Shown here one piece after another: positions 48,758 through 57,996 of a DNA stretch of 64,000 bases. The position numbers and the translations under genes were made by a program. Source of the stretch: Lelliottia wanjuensis (GTDB taxonomy: Bacteria; Pseudomonadota; Gammaproteobacteria; Enterobacterales; Enterobacteriaceae). Below the pieces are notes generated by a model. That model had not been told where the DNA came from, did no database searches, and was given only the letters and a program-made list of their open reading frames with translations. The stretch covers positions 62,001 through 126,000 of the forward strand of contig NZ_JASSOT010000001.1 in the NCBI RefSeq assembly GCF_030238365.1, written 5' to 3'. Position 1 is the stretch's first letter. Each line of letters begins with the position of its first letter.

Positions 48758-50155
48758 ATGAAGCGACTCAAAAACGAATTCAACTCACTGGTTAACCGTG
48801 GCGTAGACCGCCATTTACGGCTGGCGGTCACGGGATTAAGCCGCAGCGGCAAAACTGCGTTTATCACCGCGATGGTTAACCAGCTGCTCAATTTACACGC
48901 CGGGGCGCGCCTGCCGCTGCTGAGCGCCGCGCGCGAAGAGCGCCTGCTCGGCGTCAAACGCGTACCCCAGCGCGACTTTGGTATCCCGCGTTTTACCTAT
49001 GACGAAGGGCTGGCGCAGCTGTACGGCACGCCGCCCGCCTGGCCGACGCCGACGCGCGGCGTGAGCGAGATCCGCCTCGCCCTGCGTTTTCGCTCGAACG
49101 AATCCGTGCTGCGCCATTTCAAAGAGACCTCCACGCTGTATCTGGAAATCGTCGATTATCCCGGCGAATGGCTGCTCGATTTACCGATGCTGGCCCAGGA
49201 TTATCTGAGCTGGTCGCGACAAATGACCGGTCTGTTGCAGGGCCAGCGCGCGGAATGGTCGGCAAAATGGCGCGAACTCTGCGCCGGGCTGGACCCGCTG
49301 GCAACGGCGGACGAAAACCGTCTGGCGGCGATTGCCCAGGCCTGGACTGATTATCTTCATCAATGCAAACAGCAGGGGCTGCACTTTATCCAGCCTGGCC
49401 GGTTTGTGCTGCCGGGCGAAATGGCAGGCGCGCCTGCGCTGCAGTTCTTCCCGTGGCCGGACGTCGATGGCTGGGGCGAATCAAAACTGGCGATGGCGGA
49501 CAAACACAGTAACGTCGGGATGCTCCGCGATCGCTTTAACTACTACTGCGAGAAAGTGGTGAAGGGGTTCTACAAAAATCACTTCCTGCGCTTCGACCGT
49601 CAGATCGTGCTGGTGGACTGCCTGCAGCCGCTCAACAGCGGGCCGCAGGCCTTCAACGATATGCGCCTGGCGCTCACGCAACTCATGCAGAGTTTCCACT
49701 ACGGGCAGCGAACCCTGTTCCGCCGCCTGTTTTCGCCGGTGATCGATAAGCTGCTGTTTGCGGCGACCAAAGCGGATCATGTGACTGTCGATCAACACGC
49801 AAACATGGTCTCGCTGCTGCAACAGCTGGTGCAAGATGCCTGGCAAAATGCAGCGTTCGAAGGGATCAGCATGGATTGCCTGGGGCTGGCGGCGGTTCAG
49901 GCCACGCAAAGCGGGCTGATCGACGTCAATGGCGAGAAAATCCCGGCCCTGCGCGGCAACCGTCTTAGCGACGGCGAACCGCTGACCGTCTATCCCGGCG
50001 AAGTGCCCGCTCGTCTGCCGGGGCAGGCGTTCTGGCAAAATCAGGGTTTTCAGTTTGAGGCGTTTCGCCCTCAGGCAATGAATGTCGACCAGCCGTTGCC
50101 GCACATTCGCCTGGACGCGGCGCTGGAGTTTTTAATAGGAGATAAGCTGCGATGA
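48758..50155 (+). CDS. ycjX: YcjX, heat-shock P-loop NTPase (DUF463)
   Basis: A 465-residue protein with Walker A GLSRSGKT (26-33) and a DYPGEW G3-like motif; GTPase-like. Exact role is unknown. It is part of the heat-shock regulon and is sometimes discussed with membrane stress. I chose ATG 48758 (AGGA 5 bases upstream; homologue length). ATG 48752 is two codons earlier. The stop overlaps the ycjF start. Confidence 0.94.
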   Translation: MKRLKNEFNSLVNRGVDRHLRLAVTGLSRSGKTAFITAMVNQLLNLHAGARLPLLSAAREERLLGVKRVPQRDFGIPRFTYDEGLAQLYGTPPAWPTPTRGVSEIRLALRFRSNESVLRHFKETSTLYLEIVDYPGEWLLDLPMLAQDYLSWSRQMTGLLQGQRAEWSAKWRELCAGLDPLATADENRLAAIAQAWTDYLHQCKQQGLHFIQPGRFVLPGEMAGAPALQFFPWPDVDGWGESKLAMADKHSNVGMLRDRFNYYCEKVVKGFYKNHFLRFDRQIVLVDCLQPLNSGPQAFNDMRLALTQLMQSFHYGQRTLFRRLFSPVIDKLLFAATKADHVTVDQHANMVSLLQQLVQDAWQNAAFEGISMDCLGLAAVQATQSGLIDVNGEKIPALRGNRLSDGEPLTVYPGEVPARLPGQAFWQNQGFQFEAFRPQAMNVDQPLPHIRLDAALEFLIGDKLR

Positions 50156-51201
50156 CCGAACCTTTAAAGCCACGCATCGATTTTACCGGCACGCTTGAGC
50201 AGGAGCGGGCCGAAGCTTTCAAAGCGGCTCAGGCTTTCAGCGGACCGGAGGCCGAGAAATTTGCACCTGTCGTCGCCGATGAACTGCTTGCGGACGAAGG
50301 GCAGGCAGAAGCGGTAGTTGAGGCGGCGCTGCGGCCCAAACGCAGCCTGTGGCGCAAAATGGTGATGGCCGGGCTGACGCTGTTTGGCGTGAGCGTGGTC
50401 GGACAGGGCGTCCAGTGGACGATGAATGCCTGGCAAACTCAGGACTGGGTGGCTCTCGGCGGCTGCGCGGCAGGGGCGCTGATCGTCGGGGCGGGCGTGG
50501 GCTCCATTGCCACCGAGTGGCGTCATCTCTGGCGACTGCGCCAGCGCGCCCACGAGCGCGACGAAGCCCGCGATCTGTTGCACAGCCATGCCACCGGAAA
50601 AGGGCGCGCCTTCTGTGAAAAACTGGCCAGCCAGGCCGGGATCGATCAGTCGCATCCGGCGCTACAGCGCTGGTATGCGGCGATCCACGAGACGCAAAAC
50701 GACCGCGAGATCGTCACGCTGTACGCAAATATTGTGCAGCCGGTGCTCGACTCCCAGGCGCGACGGGAGATTAGCCGCTCGGCGGCGGAATCGACGCTGA
50801 TGATCGCCGTCAGCCCGCTGGCGCTGGTGGATATGGCCTTTATCGCGTGGCGCAACCTGCGGCTCATCAACCGAATCGCCACGCTGTACGGTATCGAGCT
50901 GGGCTATTACAGCCGTCTGCGCCTGTTCCGCCTGGTGCTGCTGAACATGGCATTCGCCGGGGCCAGCGAACTGGTGCGTGAAGTGGGGATGGACTGGATG
51001 TCTCAGGATCTTGCCGCGCGATTGTCCACCCGCGCGGCGCAGGGGATCGGGGCCGGGCTGTTGACCGCGCGTCTGGGGATCAAAGCCATGGAGTTGTGCC
51101 GCCCGCTGCCGTGGATTAACGACGACAAACCGCGCCTCGGGGACTTCCGTCGTGAGCTTATCGGGCAACTTAAAGAGACATTGAGCAAAAAACCGCAGTA
51201 A
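50152..51201 (+). CDS. ycjF: YcjF, membrane protein (DUF697)
   Basis: A 349-residue inner-membrane protein. An N-terminal charged domain is followed by two helices around 70-115 ([15 protein letters not shown]..., [17 protein letters not shown]), and a C-terminal DUF697 domain with further hydrophobic segments. Co-transcribed with ycjX through an ATGA overlap. Function is unknown; the heat-shock promoter upstream implies a stress role. Confidence 0.93.
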   Translation: MTEPLKPRIDFTGTLEQERAEAFKAAQAFSGPEAEKFAPVVADELLADEGQAEAVVEAALRPKRSLWRKMVMAGLTLFGVSVVGQGVQWTMNAWQTQDWVALGGCAAGALIVGAGVGSIATEWRHLWRLRQRAHERDEARDLLHSHATGKGRAFCEKLASQAGIDQSHPALQRWYAAIHETQNDREIVTLYANIVQPVLDSQARREISRSAAESTLMIAVSPLALVDMAFIAWRNLRLINRIATLYGIELGYYSRLRLFRLVLLNMAFAGASELVREVGMDWMSQDLAARLSTRAAQGIGAGLLTARLGIKAMELCRPLPWINDDKPRLGDFRRELIGQLKETLSKKPQ

Positions 51202-51222
51202 ACGCTGAAGAAATCACCTCGC

Positions 51223-51240
51223 TGTCAATATTTGTTGACA
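51223..51240 (+). promoter_or_regulatory. TyrR-type box overlapping the tyrR promoter
   Basis: TGTCAATATTTGTTGACA fits the TyrR box pattern TGTNNA-N6-TNNACA with perfect two-fold symmetry. Its right half is also a consensus -35 hexamer TTGACA (51235-51240). GATATC lies 18 bases downstream as a possible -10. Such an arrangement would give autorepression, as known for E. coli tyrR. The 8-bp repeat could alternatively form an RNA hairpin after ycjF. Confidence 0.75.
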
Positions 51241-51308
51241 GCGAGCTTCCAGCCAGACGATATCTGACATATCATTTTAAGGTTACTGGCTTAAAGAGTG
51301 AATTATCC

Positions 51309-52850
51309 ATGCGTCTGGAAGTGTTCTGTCAGGACCGTATCGGCCTGACCCGCGAATTACTCGATCTCCTTGTTTTGCGTGACATTGATTTACGCGGCAT
51401 CGACATCGACCCTATCGGGCGAATCTACCTCAATTTTGCCGAAATCGAATTCAATACATTCAGCAGCCTGATGGCTGAAATTCGCCGTATCGCTGGCGTT
51501 ACGGATGTGCGCACCGTGCCGTGGATGCCGTCCGAGCGCGAGCATCTGGCGCTGAGCGCGCTGCTTGAAGCCATGCCTGAACCCTTCTTATCTCTTGATC
51601 TGAAAGGCAAAGTCGAGCGCACCAACCAGGCGAGCTGCCAGCTCTTTGGCCAAAGTCAGGAAAAACTGAGCAGCCATCATGCGGCACAGCTGATCGCCGG
51701 TTTCAATTTCCAGCGCTGGCTCGACAGTAATCCGCAGGGCACCCAGAGCGAACATGTGGTGATCTGCGGCCAGAACTTCCTGATGGAGATCACTCCGGTG
51801 CATCTGCGCGGCGAGAACGATGTCAGCGTGCTGACCGGCGCGGTGATCATGCTCCGCTCCACCATTCGCATGGGCCGTCAGCTGCAGAACCTGTCCAACC
51901 AGGATGTCGGCGCGTTCAGCCAGATTATTGCCGTCAGCCCGAAAATGAAGCACGTGGTCGATCAGGCGCGTAAGCTCGCCAACCTCACCGCACCGCTGCT
52001 GATCACCGGCGAAACGGGAACCGGCAAGGATTTACTGGCCCATGCGGTTCACACCGCCAGCCCGCGCGCGGCGAAACCTTACCTGGCCCTGAACTGTGCG
52101 TCGATTCCGGAAGATGCGGTCGAGAGCGAGCTGTTCGGCCACGCGCCGGAGGGCAAAAAAGGTTTCTTCGAGCAGGCCAACGGCGGCTCGGTATTGCTGG
52201 ATGAGATCGGCGAGATGTCGCCGCGCATGCAGGCCAAACTGCTGCGTTTCCTCAATGACGGCACTTTCCGCCGCGTCGGGGAGGATCATGAAGTTCACGT
52301 GGATGTGCGCGTCATATGCGCGACGCAGAAAAACCTCGTCGAACTGGTGCAGAAGGGCGTGTTCCGCGAGGATCTTTACTACCGACTGAACGTCCTGACA
52401 CTCAACATTCCGCCGCTGCGCGACTGTCCGCAGGACATTATGCCGCTGACCGAACTGTTCGTGGCGCGCTTCGCCGACGAGCAGGGCGTGCCGCGTCCGA
52501 AATTGTCCGCAGATTTAGGCTCAATGCTGACCCGCTACGGCTGGCCGGGCAATATCCGCCAGTTGAAGAACGCCGTCTACCGCGCGCTCACCCAGCTGGA
52601 AGGTTACGAACTGCGCTCCCAGGACATTCTGCTGCCGGATTACGATGCGGGAACCGTGTCTGTCGGCGAAGAGGCGATGGAAGGATCGCTGGACGATATC
52701 ACCAGCCGTTTCGAGCGTTCAGTCCTGACCCAGCTTTATCGTAACTACCCGAGCACCCGAAAACTGGCGAAACGCCTCGGCGTGTCGCATACGGCCATCG
52801 CCAATAAATTGCGCGAGTACGGTCTGAACCAGAAAAAAACCGACGAATAA
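51309..52850 (+). CDS. tyrR: TyrR, aromatic amino acid regulator
   Basis: Regulator of aromatic amino acid synthesis and transport, 513 residues. Order: ACT domain (about 1-75), PAS (about 80-190), AAA+ domain with Walker A GETGTGKD (234-241), and a C-terminal Fis-like HTH ([23 protein letters not shown]). The sigma-54 contact motif GAFTGA is replaced by [11 protein letters not shown], consistent with TyrR acting on sigma-70 promoters. A TyrR-type box overlaps its promoter. ymjA follows after 11 bases. Confidence 0.98.
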   Translation: MRLEVFCQDRIGLTRELLDLLVLRDIDLRGIDIDPIGRIYLNFAEIEFNTFSSLMAEIRRIAGVTDVRTVPWMPSEREHLALSALLEAMPEPFLSLDLKGKVERTNQASCQLFGQSQEKLSSHHAAQLIAGFNFQRWLDSNPQGTQSEHVVICGQNFLMEITPVHLRGENDVSVLTGAVIMLRSTIRMGRQLQNLSNQDVGAFSQIIAVSPKMKHVVDQARKLANLTAPLLITGETGTGKDLLAHAVHTASPRAAKPYLALNCASIPEDAVESELFGHAPEGKKGFFEQANGGSVLLDEIGEMSPRMQAKLLRFLNDGTFRRVGEDHEVHVDVRVICATQKNLVELVQKGVFREDLYYRLNVLTLNIPPLRDCPQDIMPLTELFVARFADEQGVPRPKLSADLGSMLTRYGWPGNIRQLKNAVYRALTQLEGYELRSQDILLPDYDAGTVSVGEEAMEGSLDDITSRFERSVLTQLYRNYPSTRKLAKRLGVSHTAIANKLREYGLNQKKTDE

Positions 52851-52861
52851 AAGAGAAACGT

Positions 52862-53098
52862 ATGAGCAACGAAATCCCTTTAAAGTTTTATGACATCGCC
52901 GATGAATATTCGAAAGAATCCGCAAATCCGGTGAGCGAAGCAGAGCGCGACGCGGTGGCTTATTATTTCCAGTCGCTCATCACCCGTTTGATGAGTAACG
53001 AAGAGATCAGCGAAGAAGCGCAGAGTGAGATGGCGAAAGAAGCCGGTATCGATGAAACGCGAATTGATGAGATTGCGGAGTTTTTGAATACGTGGTGA
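52862..53098 (+). CDS. ymjA: YmjA, DUF2543 small protein
   Basis: A 78-residue acidic protein ([33 protein letters not shown]) matching E. coli YmjA. No membrane segment or known function. In E. coli ymjA sits beside puuP between sapA and pspF. Here it directly follows tyrR, and the puu genes are absent from the window. The AGAG ribosome site is modest. Confidence 0.85.
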   Translation: MSNEIPLKFYDIADEYSKESANPVSEAERDAVAYYFQSLITRLMSNEEISEEAQSEMAKEAGIDETRIDEIAEFLNTW

Positions 53099-53202
53099 TG
53101 GGGTGATCCTGATCCCACCCTATTGAGTGCGATGTCCGCTGACTGTTTATACGCGACCCGAAATGCATTGGGTCCGCGTTATATCACCAGCGGGCATTTT
53201 AT

Positions 53203-53562
53203 TTACGCTTCGCAAAACCGAATCCTGTTCCCAAACGGATCGCACACTTCCAGGATTTTCCCCCAGTCCTGCTGAACGATATCAGGCCGCCCGTAGCTGT
53301 AATGCTTCTGCTTCAGTTCATCCCTCAATAATTCAATATTGCTCATTGGAACGAAGAGGGTCGCGCCTGGACAAGCGTCGCCATGGTGTTCAGAAAGATG
53401 TATTTGCAGACCGTTGCGGCTGATGCCCATATACAGGGGCAGGTCAGCTTCAAAGCGGTGTTCAAATTCGACGCTGAACCCGAGAAAATCCAGATAAAAT
53501 TCTCGCGCTTTTTGTTCGTCAAACATGCGAAAAATGGGAATGCTTTTTTCAAAAGAGATCAT
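53203..53562 (-). CDS. VOC-superfamily (glyoxalase/bleomycin-resistance-like) protein
   Basis: A 119-residue single-domain member of the vicinal oxygen chelate superfamily, resembling bleomycin-resistance/glyoxalase-like proteins (REFYLDFLGFSVEFEHRF, LQIHLSEHHGD, VCDPFGNRIRFCE). It probably acts as a dimer. Substrate unknown, so no drug resistance is claimed. ATG 53562 follows CAGGAACG. A longer reading to 53622 would run through the tpx terminator hairpin. I recall no counterpart at this place in E. coli. Confidence 0.82.
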   Translation of the reverse strand: MISFEKSIPIFRMFDEQKAREFYLDFLGFSVEFEHRFEADLPLYMGISRNGLQIHLSEHHGDACPGATLFVPMSNIELLRDELKQKHYSYGRPDIVQQDWGKILEVCDPFGNRIRFCEA

Positions 53563-53590
53563 TTTCGTTCCTGTTTGCTCTGAGACGGGT

Positions 53591-53620
53591 AAAAAGAAAG
53601 CTCCGCATTGCGGAGCTTTC
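53591..53620 (-). terminator. tpx terminator
   Basis: A perfect 11-bp stem, GAAAGCTCCGC/GCGGAGCTTTC with a 3-base loop, is followed on the minus strand by TTTTTACC. It lies downstream of tpx beyond a REP-like element, and just upstream of the VOC gene. Confidence 0.82.
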
Positions 53621-53622
53621 AC

Positions 53623-53655
53623 CGCCGGGTGGCGCTGCGCTTACCCGGCCTACAA
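53623..53655. repeat. REP-like palindromic element
   Basis: GCCGGGTGGCGCTGCGCTTA followed by CCCGGCCTAC matches the enterobacterial repetitive extragenic palindrome pattern. It lies between the tpx stop and its terminator. It is the only copy I noticed in the window. Confidence 0.75.
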
Positions 53656-53666
53656 AATCAATGCAA

Positions 53667-54173
53667 TTACGCTTTCAGCACGTCCAGCGCGGCGGTGTAA
53701 TCTGGCTCGTTGGTGATTTCATTCACCAGCTCGCTGAAGATCACAGCGTCGTTTTCATCAATCACCAGTACCGCACGCGCGGCCAGGCCTTTCAGTGGGC
53801 CTTCGGCGATACCGACACCGTAGTTTTCCAGGAAATCTGGGCTACGCAGGGTAGAAAGCGTGATAACGTTGCTCAGGCCTTCTGCACCGCAGAAGCGGGA
53901 CTGGGCGAATGGCAGGTCAGCGGAAATGCACAGCACCACGGTGTTGTCCACTTCGGTAGCCAGCTGGTTGAATTTACGCACGGACGCGGCGCAAACGCCG
54001 GTGTCGATGCTCGGGAAAATGTTCAGGACTTTGCGTTTACCGGCGAACTGAGCCAGCGTTACGTCAGACAGATCTTTTGCCACGAGGGTAAAAGCCTGCG
54101 CCTTGCTGCCTGCCTGCGGAATGGAACCTGCAACAGAAACCGGGTTGCCCTGGAAATGAACGAGTTGTGACAT
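53667..54173 (-). CDS. tpx: Tpx, thiol peroxidase
   Basis: Atypical 2-Cys peroxiredoxin of 168 residues that reduces lipid and organic hydroperoxides using thioredoxin. Peroxidatic Cys61 ([12 protein letters not shown]) and resolving Cys95 (QSRFCGAEG) are present. It is usually periplasm-associated in older reports but has no signal peptide. Monocistronic and divergent from ycjG over a 95-base gap. Confidence 0.97.
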   Translation of the reverse strand: MSQLVHFQGNPVSVAGSIPQAGSKAQAFTLVAKDLSDVTLAQFAGKRKVLNIFPSIDTGVCAASVRKFNQLATEVDNTVVLCISADLPFAQSRFCGAEGLSNVITLSTLRSPDFLENYGVGIAEGPLKGLAARAVLVIDENDAVIFSELVNEITNEPDYTAALDVLKA

Positions 54174-54268
54174 AGATATCTTCCTGTTTACATATAGTTA
54201 ACGTCGTGGTTAGTGTATGACAACAGCGGATAACACGGCAAACCTATTTTGCCCTACAGGAGCGAGTG

Positions 54269-55234
54269 ATGAGAACCGTCAAGGTCTATGAAGAAGCATG
54301 GCCGTTGCATACGCCGTTTGTGATCTCTCGCGGCAGCCGCAGCGAAGCCTGCGTGGTGGTGGTAGAAATTGAAGAAGACGGGATAAAAGGCGCGGGCGAA
54401 TGCACGCCGTATCCGCGCTACGGCGAAAGCCTGGCCTCGGTGATGGCGCAGGTCATGACCATCGTTCCTGAGCTGGAAAAGGGCATGAGCCGCGAGGCGC
54501 TGCAGCAGGCGTTACCGGCAGGCGCGGCGCGCAATGCCGTCGACTGTGCGTTGTGGTCGCTGGAGGCACATCGCCTGAATCACACCATCTCTGAGTCCCT
54601 CGGCGTGGCGCTGCCGGAGACTATCGTCACGGCGCAAACCGTGGTCATCGGCGAGCCGTCGCAAATGGCCGCCAGCGCCAGAGCGCTGTATGAGTCCGGT
54701 GCGCGGCTGTTGAAAGTCAAACTCGACGATCATCTGATCAGCGAGCGGATGGTGGCGATCCGCGGCGCGGTGCCTGATGCGACGCTGATTGTCGATGCCA
54801 ACGAATCCTGGAGGAGTGAAGGTCTGGCCGCGCGCTGTCAGCTGCTGGCGGATTTGGGCGTGGCGATGCTCGAACAACCGCTGCCGTCGGCGGAAGATGC
54901 CGCGCTGGAAAACTTCATTCACCCGCTGCCTATCTGCGCGGACGAAAGCTGCCATACGCGCGAGAGTCTCGCGGGCCTGAAAGGGCGCTATGAGATGGTG
55001 AACATTAAGCTCGATAAGACCGGCGGACTGACGGAAGCGCTGGCGCTGGCGAAGCAGGCGCGTGCAGAAGGTTTTGCCCTGATGCTCGGGTGCATGCTCT
55101 GCACCTCCCGAGCCATCAGCGCCGCATTACCGCTGACAGAGCAGGTGAATTTCGCCGATCTTGACGGGCCAACCTGGCTCGCCGTTGACGTCTCACCCGC
55201 GCTGAATTTTACCACCGGTACGCTTCACCTCTGA
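54269..55234 (+). CDS. ycjG: YcjG, L-Ala-D/L-Glu epimerase
   Basis: Enolase-superfamily epimerase of 321 residues that converts L-Ala-D-Glu from murein recycling to L-Ala-L-Glu. Catalytic lysines lie in LLKVKLDD and NIKLDK; metal ligands are Asp in LIVDANESW, Glu in LEQPLP and Asp in ICADESC. ATG 54269 follows AGGAGCG. GTG one codon earlier is possible. It converges on mpaA with a 10-base overlap; the two enzymes act in the same peptide-recycling route. Confidence 0.95.
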   Translation: MRTVKVYEEAWPLHTPFVISRGSRSEACVVVVEIEEDGIKGAGECTPYPRYGESLASVMAQVMTIVPELEKGMSREALQQALPAGAARNAVDCALWSLEAHRLNHTISESLGVALPETIVTAQTVVIGEPSQMAASARALYESGARLLKVKLDDHLISERMVAIRGAVPDATLIVDANESWRSEGLAARCQLLADLGVAMLEQPLPSAEDAALENFIHPLPICADESCHTRESLAGLKGRYEMVNIKLDKTGGLTEALALAKQARAEGFALMLGCMLCTSRAISAALPLTEQVNFADLDGPTWLAVDVSPALNFTTGTLHL

Positions 55235-55938
55235 GAGTGCCAGCGCAGCAGCCCGGTCATCGCTTTCAAGTATTTCTCGCTCGCTTCATCCGATGAAACG
55301 GGCGGGAACTCGGCGGTGATGCAGTGCAGGCCGAGGTCCGCACACCAGCTGCCAAAAGAGCCCGGTGTTTCATAGCCCACGCTGGTGACCAGCGGCAGGG
55401 CGAAAGCGTCCGCCAGCCACTCGCCTAATTCCGTGTGGCGCGGATCCTCGATGCAGGCCAGTGGATCGTGGAATGACACTACCCACGCCGGTTGCAGATG
55501 ATGGATCAGCTGACACAACCCCTGCGTTTCAGGCTCTGAGCCCGGTTTTTCGCCGGTGAGCAGCACCACATCACGCTCGTCCGCCGCGCTGTTCCAGCGA
55601 TAGACGGTTTCTCCCGCGCGCCAGTTGGCCGCCGGGAAGTTACGGTTGAGATCGACACCGCGCGCGTTGGCGCGCAGCCCAAGCTGACAGCCGTCCGGGT
55701 TGACGGTTAACACCACATGATGACGGCGCAGGTCAGGGGCGAGGGTGCGCAGGGCGCAGGAGAGGGTGACGATAGAGGAGTTCTCATCCCCGTGCGTACC
55801 GGCGATGATCAGCCCGCTGTGGCGGTCGGCCTGCGAGGCAGGAAACCAGATCAGCGGAGCGCCTAAAAATGAGCGACCGTAGTGTTCCGTTCCGGGCGGG
55901 AAAGCGCCACGTTCCGTTCTTGGGCGGTTAAGTGACAT
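55225..55938 (-). CDS. mpaA: MpaA, murein tripeptide amidase
   Basis: Zinc carboxypeptidase-family amidase of 237 residues that removes meso-diaminopimelate from L-Ala-gamma-D-Glu-meso-Dap. Zinc ligands are expected in AGTHGDENS (His, Glu) and SFHDPLACIE (His). VDLNRNFPAANW is the substrate-binding Asn-Arg motif. Its product is the substrate of YcjG, encoded convergently with a 10-base overlap of 3' ends. Confidence 0.95.
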   Translation of the reverse strand: MSLNRPRTERGAFPPGTEHYGRSFLGAPLIWFPASQADRHSGLIIAGTHGDENSSIVTLSCALRTLAPDLRRHHVVLTVNPDGCQLGLRANARGVDLNRNFPAANWRAGETVYRWNSAADERDVVLLTGEKPGSEPETQGLCQLIHHLQPAWVVSFHDPLACIEDPRHTELGEWLADAFALPLVTSVGYETPGSFGSWCADLGLHCITAEFPPVSSDEASEKYLKAMTGLLRWHSQR

Positions 55939-56121
55939 ACGAAATCCTGATAGCGAGTTCTTTACAGCAGTGTTGTGTAAAACACGCGGTTAATCAAATA
56001 GTTTCAACGTCGCGAGAAACTGGCCCGATCTCAACTTTCCGCGCGAAGGTATTTGCATTTCTCTGTTTCGAAACAAATAATTACGCATCTGCTTGTTACC
56101 CACCATTTTAAAGGGGATCTC

Positions 56122-57738
56122 ATGAAGCATCCTGTTTCGCTGCTCTGTACTGCGCTGTGGCTGTGCGGACTCTCATCGGTTTCATACGCGGCCGACATTC
56201 CTCAGGGAACTCAACTTGCGCCAAAACAGGAGCTGGTCCGCCATATTAAAGACGAACCCGCCTCGCTCGACCCGGCGAAAGCCGTGGGATTACCGGAAAT
56301 TCAGGTGATCCGCGATCTGTTCGAAGGCCTGGTGAATCAGAACGAAAAGGGCGAGCTGATCCCCGGTGTCGCCACTAAATGGCAGAGCAATGACAACCGC
56401 ACCTGGACGTTTACTCTGCGCGATAACGCGAAGTGGTCCGACGGTACGCCAGTGACGGCGCAAGATTTTGTCTACAGCTGGCAGCGTCTGGTCGATCCTA
56501 AAACCACCTCGCCATTTGCGTGGTTTGCGGCACTGGCGGGGATCACCAACGCCCAGAGCATTATCGACGGCAAGGCGCAGCCCAACCAGTTGGGCATTAC
56601 GGCGGTGGATGCTAAAACCCTGCGCGTGCAGCTCGATAAACCCCTGCCGTGGTTCGCTAATCTGACGGCCAGTTTTGCCTTCTATCCGGTGCAAAAAGCC
56701 AACGTAGAGAGTGGGAAAGAGTGGACCCGTCCCGGCGCGCTGGTCGGCAACGGGGCTTACGTGCTGACCGATCGCGTGGTAAATGAAAAGCTGGTCGTTG
56801 AGCCGAATACGTCGTACTGGGATAACGCCAAAACCGTGCTGAAAAAAGTGACCTTTATTCCGATCAACCAGGAGTCATCGGCCACCAAGCGCTATCTGGC
56901 GGGGGATATTGATATCACCGAATCTTTCCCAAAAAATCTCTATCAGAAGCTGCTCAAGGATATTCCGGGCCAGGTGTACACGCCGCCGCAGCTGGGCACT
57001 TATTACTACGCGTTTAACACCCAGAAAGGGCCAACGGCTGACCAGCGCGTGCGTCTGGCGCTGAGCATGACCATCGACCGCCGGATTATGGCCGAGAAAG
57101 TGCTGGGTACCGGCGAAAAACCGGCGTGGCATTTTACCCCGGATGTGACGGCCGGCTTTACGCCTGAAACCTCGCCGTTCGAGCAGATGCCGCAGGCGGA
57201 GCTGAATGCGCAGGCCAAGATGCTGTTGCAGGCCGCGGGCTACGGGCCGCAGCGTCCGCTGAAACTGACCCTGCTGTACAACACCTCTGAAAACCACCAG
57301 AAAATCGCCATTGCGGTGGCGTCGATGTGGAAGAAAAACCTCGGTGTGGACGTGAAGCTGCAGAACCAGGAGTGGAAAACCTACATCGATAGCCGTAACA
57401 CCGGCAATTTCGATGTGATCCGTGCCTCTTGGGTGGGGGATTACAACGAGCCGTCAACCTTCCTGTCCCTGCTGACCTCGACACACAGCGGTAATATTTC
57501 TCGCTTCAACGATCCGGCATACGACAAGATTATTAATCAGGCGTCGCTGGAAACCACGGCAAAAGCGCGTAATGCCGATTACAACGCCGCGGAGAAGATC
57601 CTCGCGGAAAAAGCGCCTATCGCGCCAATTTATCAATATACCAACGGCCGCCTGATTAAGCCGTGGGTAAAAGGGTATCCGATAAATAACGCAGAAGATG
57701 TGGCTTACAGCCGGACGATGTATATCGAGAAACATTAA
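56122..57738 (+). CDS. mppA: MppA, murein peptide-binding protein
   Basis: Periplasmic family 5 binding protein of 538 residues that captures murein tripeptide for import by OppBCDF. The Sec signal peptide is about 1-25 (VSYA-ADIP). The ATG at 56122 follows AAGGGG. Reading to 56053 would add 23 non-signal residues. With ycjG and mpaA it forms a murein-peptide recycling block. A bidirectional terminator follows. Confidence 0.96.
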   Translation: MKHPVSLLCTALWLCGLSSVSYAADIPQGTQLAPKQELVRHIKDEPASLDPAKAVGLPEIQVIRDLFEGLVNQNEKGELIPGVATKWQSNDNRTWTFTLRDNAKWSDGTPVTAQDFVYSWQRLVDPKTTSPFAWFAALAGITNAQSIIDGKAQPNQLGITAVDAKTLRVQLDKPLPWFANLTASFAFYPVQKANVESGKEWTRPGALVGNGAYVLTDRVVNEKLVVEPNTSYWDNAKTVLKKVTFIPINQESSATKRYLAGDIDITESFPKNLYQKLLKDIPGQVYTPPQLGTYYYAFNTQKGPTADQRVRLALSMTIDRRIMAEKVLGTGEKPAWHFTPDVTAGFTPETSPFEQMPQAELNAQAKMLLQAAGYGPQRPLKLTLLYNTSENHQKIAIAVASMWKKNLGVDVKLQNQEWKTYIDSRNTGNFDVIRASWVGDYNEPSTFLSLLTSTHSGNISRFNDPAYDKIINQASLETTAKARNADYNAAEKILAEKAPIAPIYQYTNGRLIKPWVKGYPINNAEDVAYSRTMYIEKH

Positions 57739-57742
57739 TTGG

Positions 57743-57776
57743 TAAAAAAGGCCCGTCGCAGTACGGGCCTGATTTT
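57743..57776. terminator. Bidirectional terminator between mppA and small ORF
   Basis: An 8-bp stem, AGGCCCGT/ACGGGCCT with a 6-base loop at 57749-57770, has six A residues on its left and GATTTT on its right. It can end mppA on the plus strand and the minus-strand 46-codon gene that stops at 57782. Confidence 0.88.
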
Positions 57777-57781
57777 ATCAG

Positions 57782-57922
57782 TCAGGGCGCATCTATCGTC
57801 GGATAGAGACTGCTTTCAATGAACCCCACCAGATGCCACATCTCACCGCTAAAAATAAACCAAAAACCAAATATAATTACGCTGAGAATAATTAGGATGA
57901 GTATGACTTCTGTTTTCCCCAT
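57782..57922 (-). CDS. Unrecognised 46-residue single-span membrane protein
   Basis: A short frame from ATG 57922 to TGA at 57784-57782 encodes a small protein. It has four polar residues (MGKTE), then a helix of about 20 hydrophobic residues (VILILIILSVIIFGFWFIF), and a short C-terminal tail (GEMWHLVGFIESSLYPT). AGGTGGG lies about 10 bases upstream of the ATG. An intrinsic terminator begins 6 bases past the stop on this strand. Such bounded architecture is typical of real enterobacterial small membrane proteins. I do not recognise the family. It is downstream of dgcM on the same strand (74-base gap). Confidence 0.65.
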   Translation of the reverse strand: MGKTEVILILIILSVIIFGFWFIFSGEMWHLVGFIESSLYPTIDAP

Positions 57923-57996
57923 AGCAAAAGTTACCCACCTGACGTCTGTTTATTCGAGGGGGCATTGTAACGAGGCTTTTATCAATACTCCAGTTT

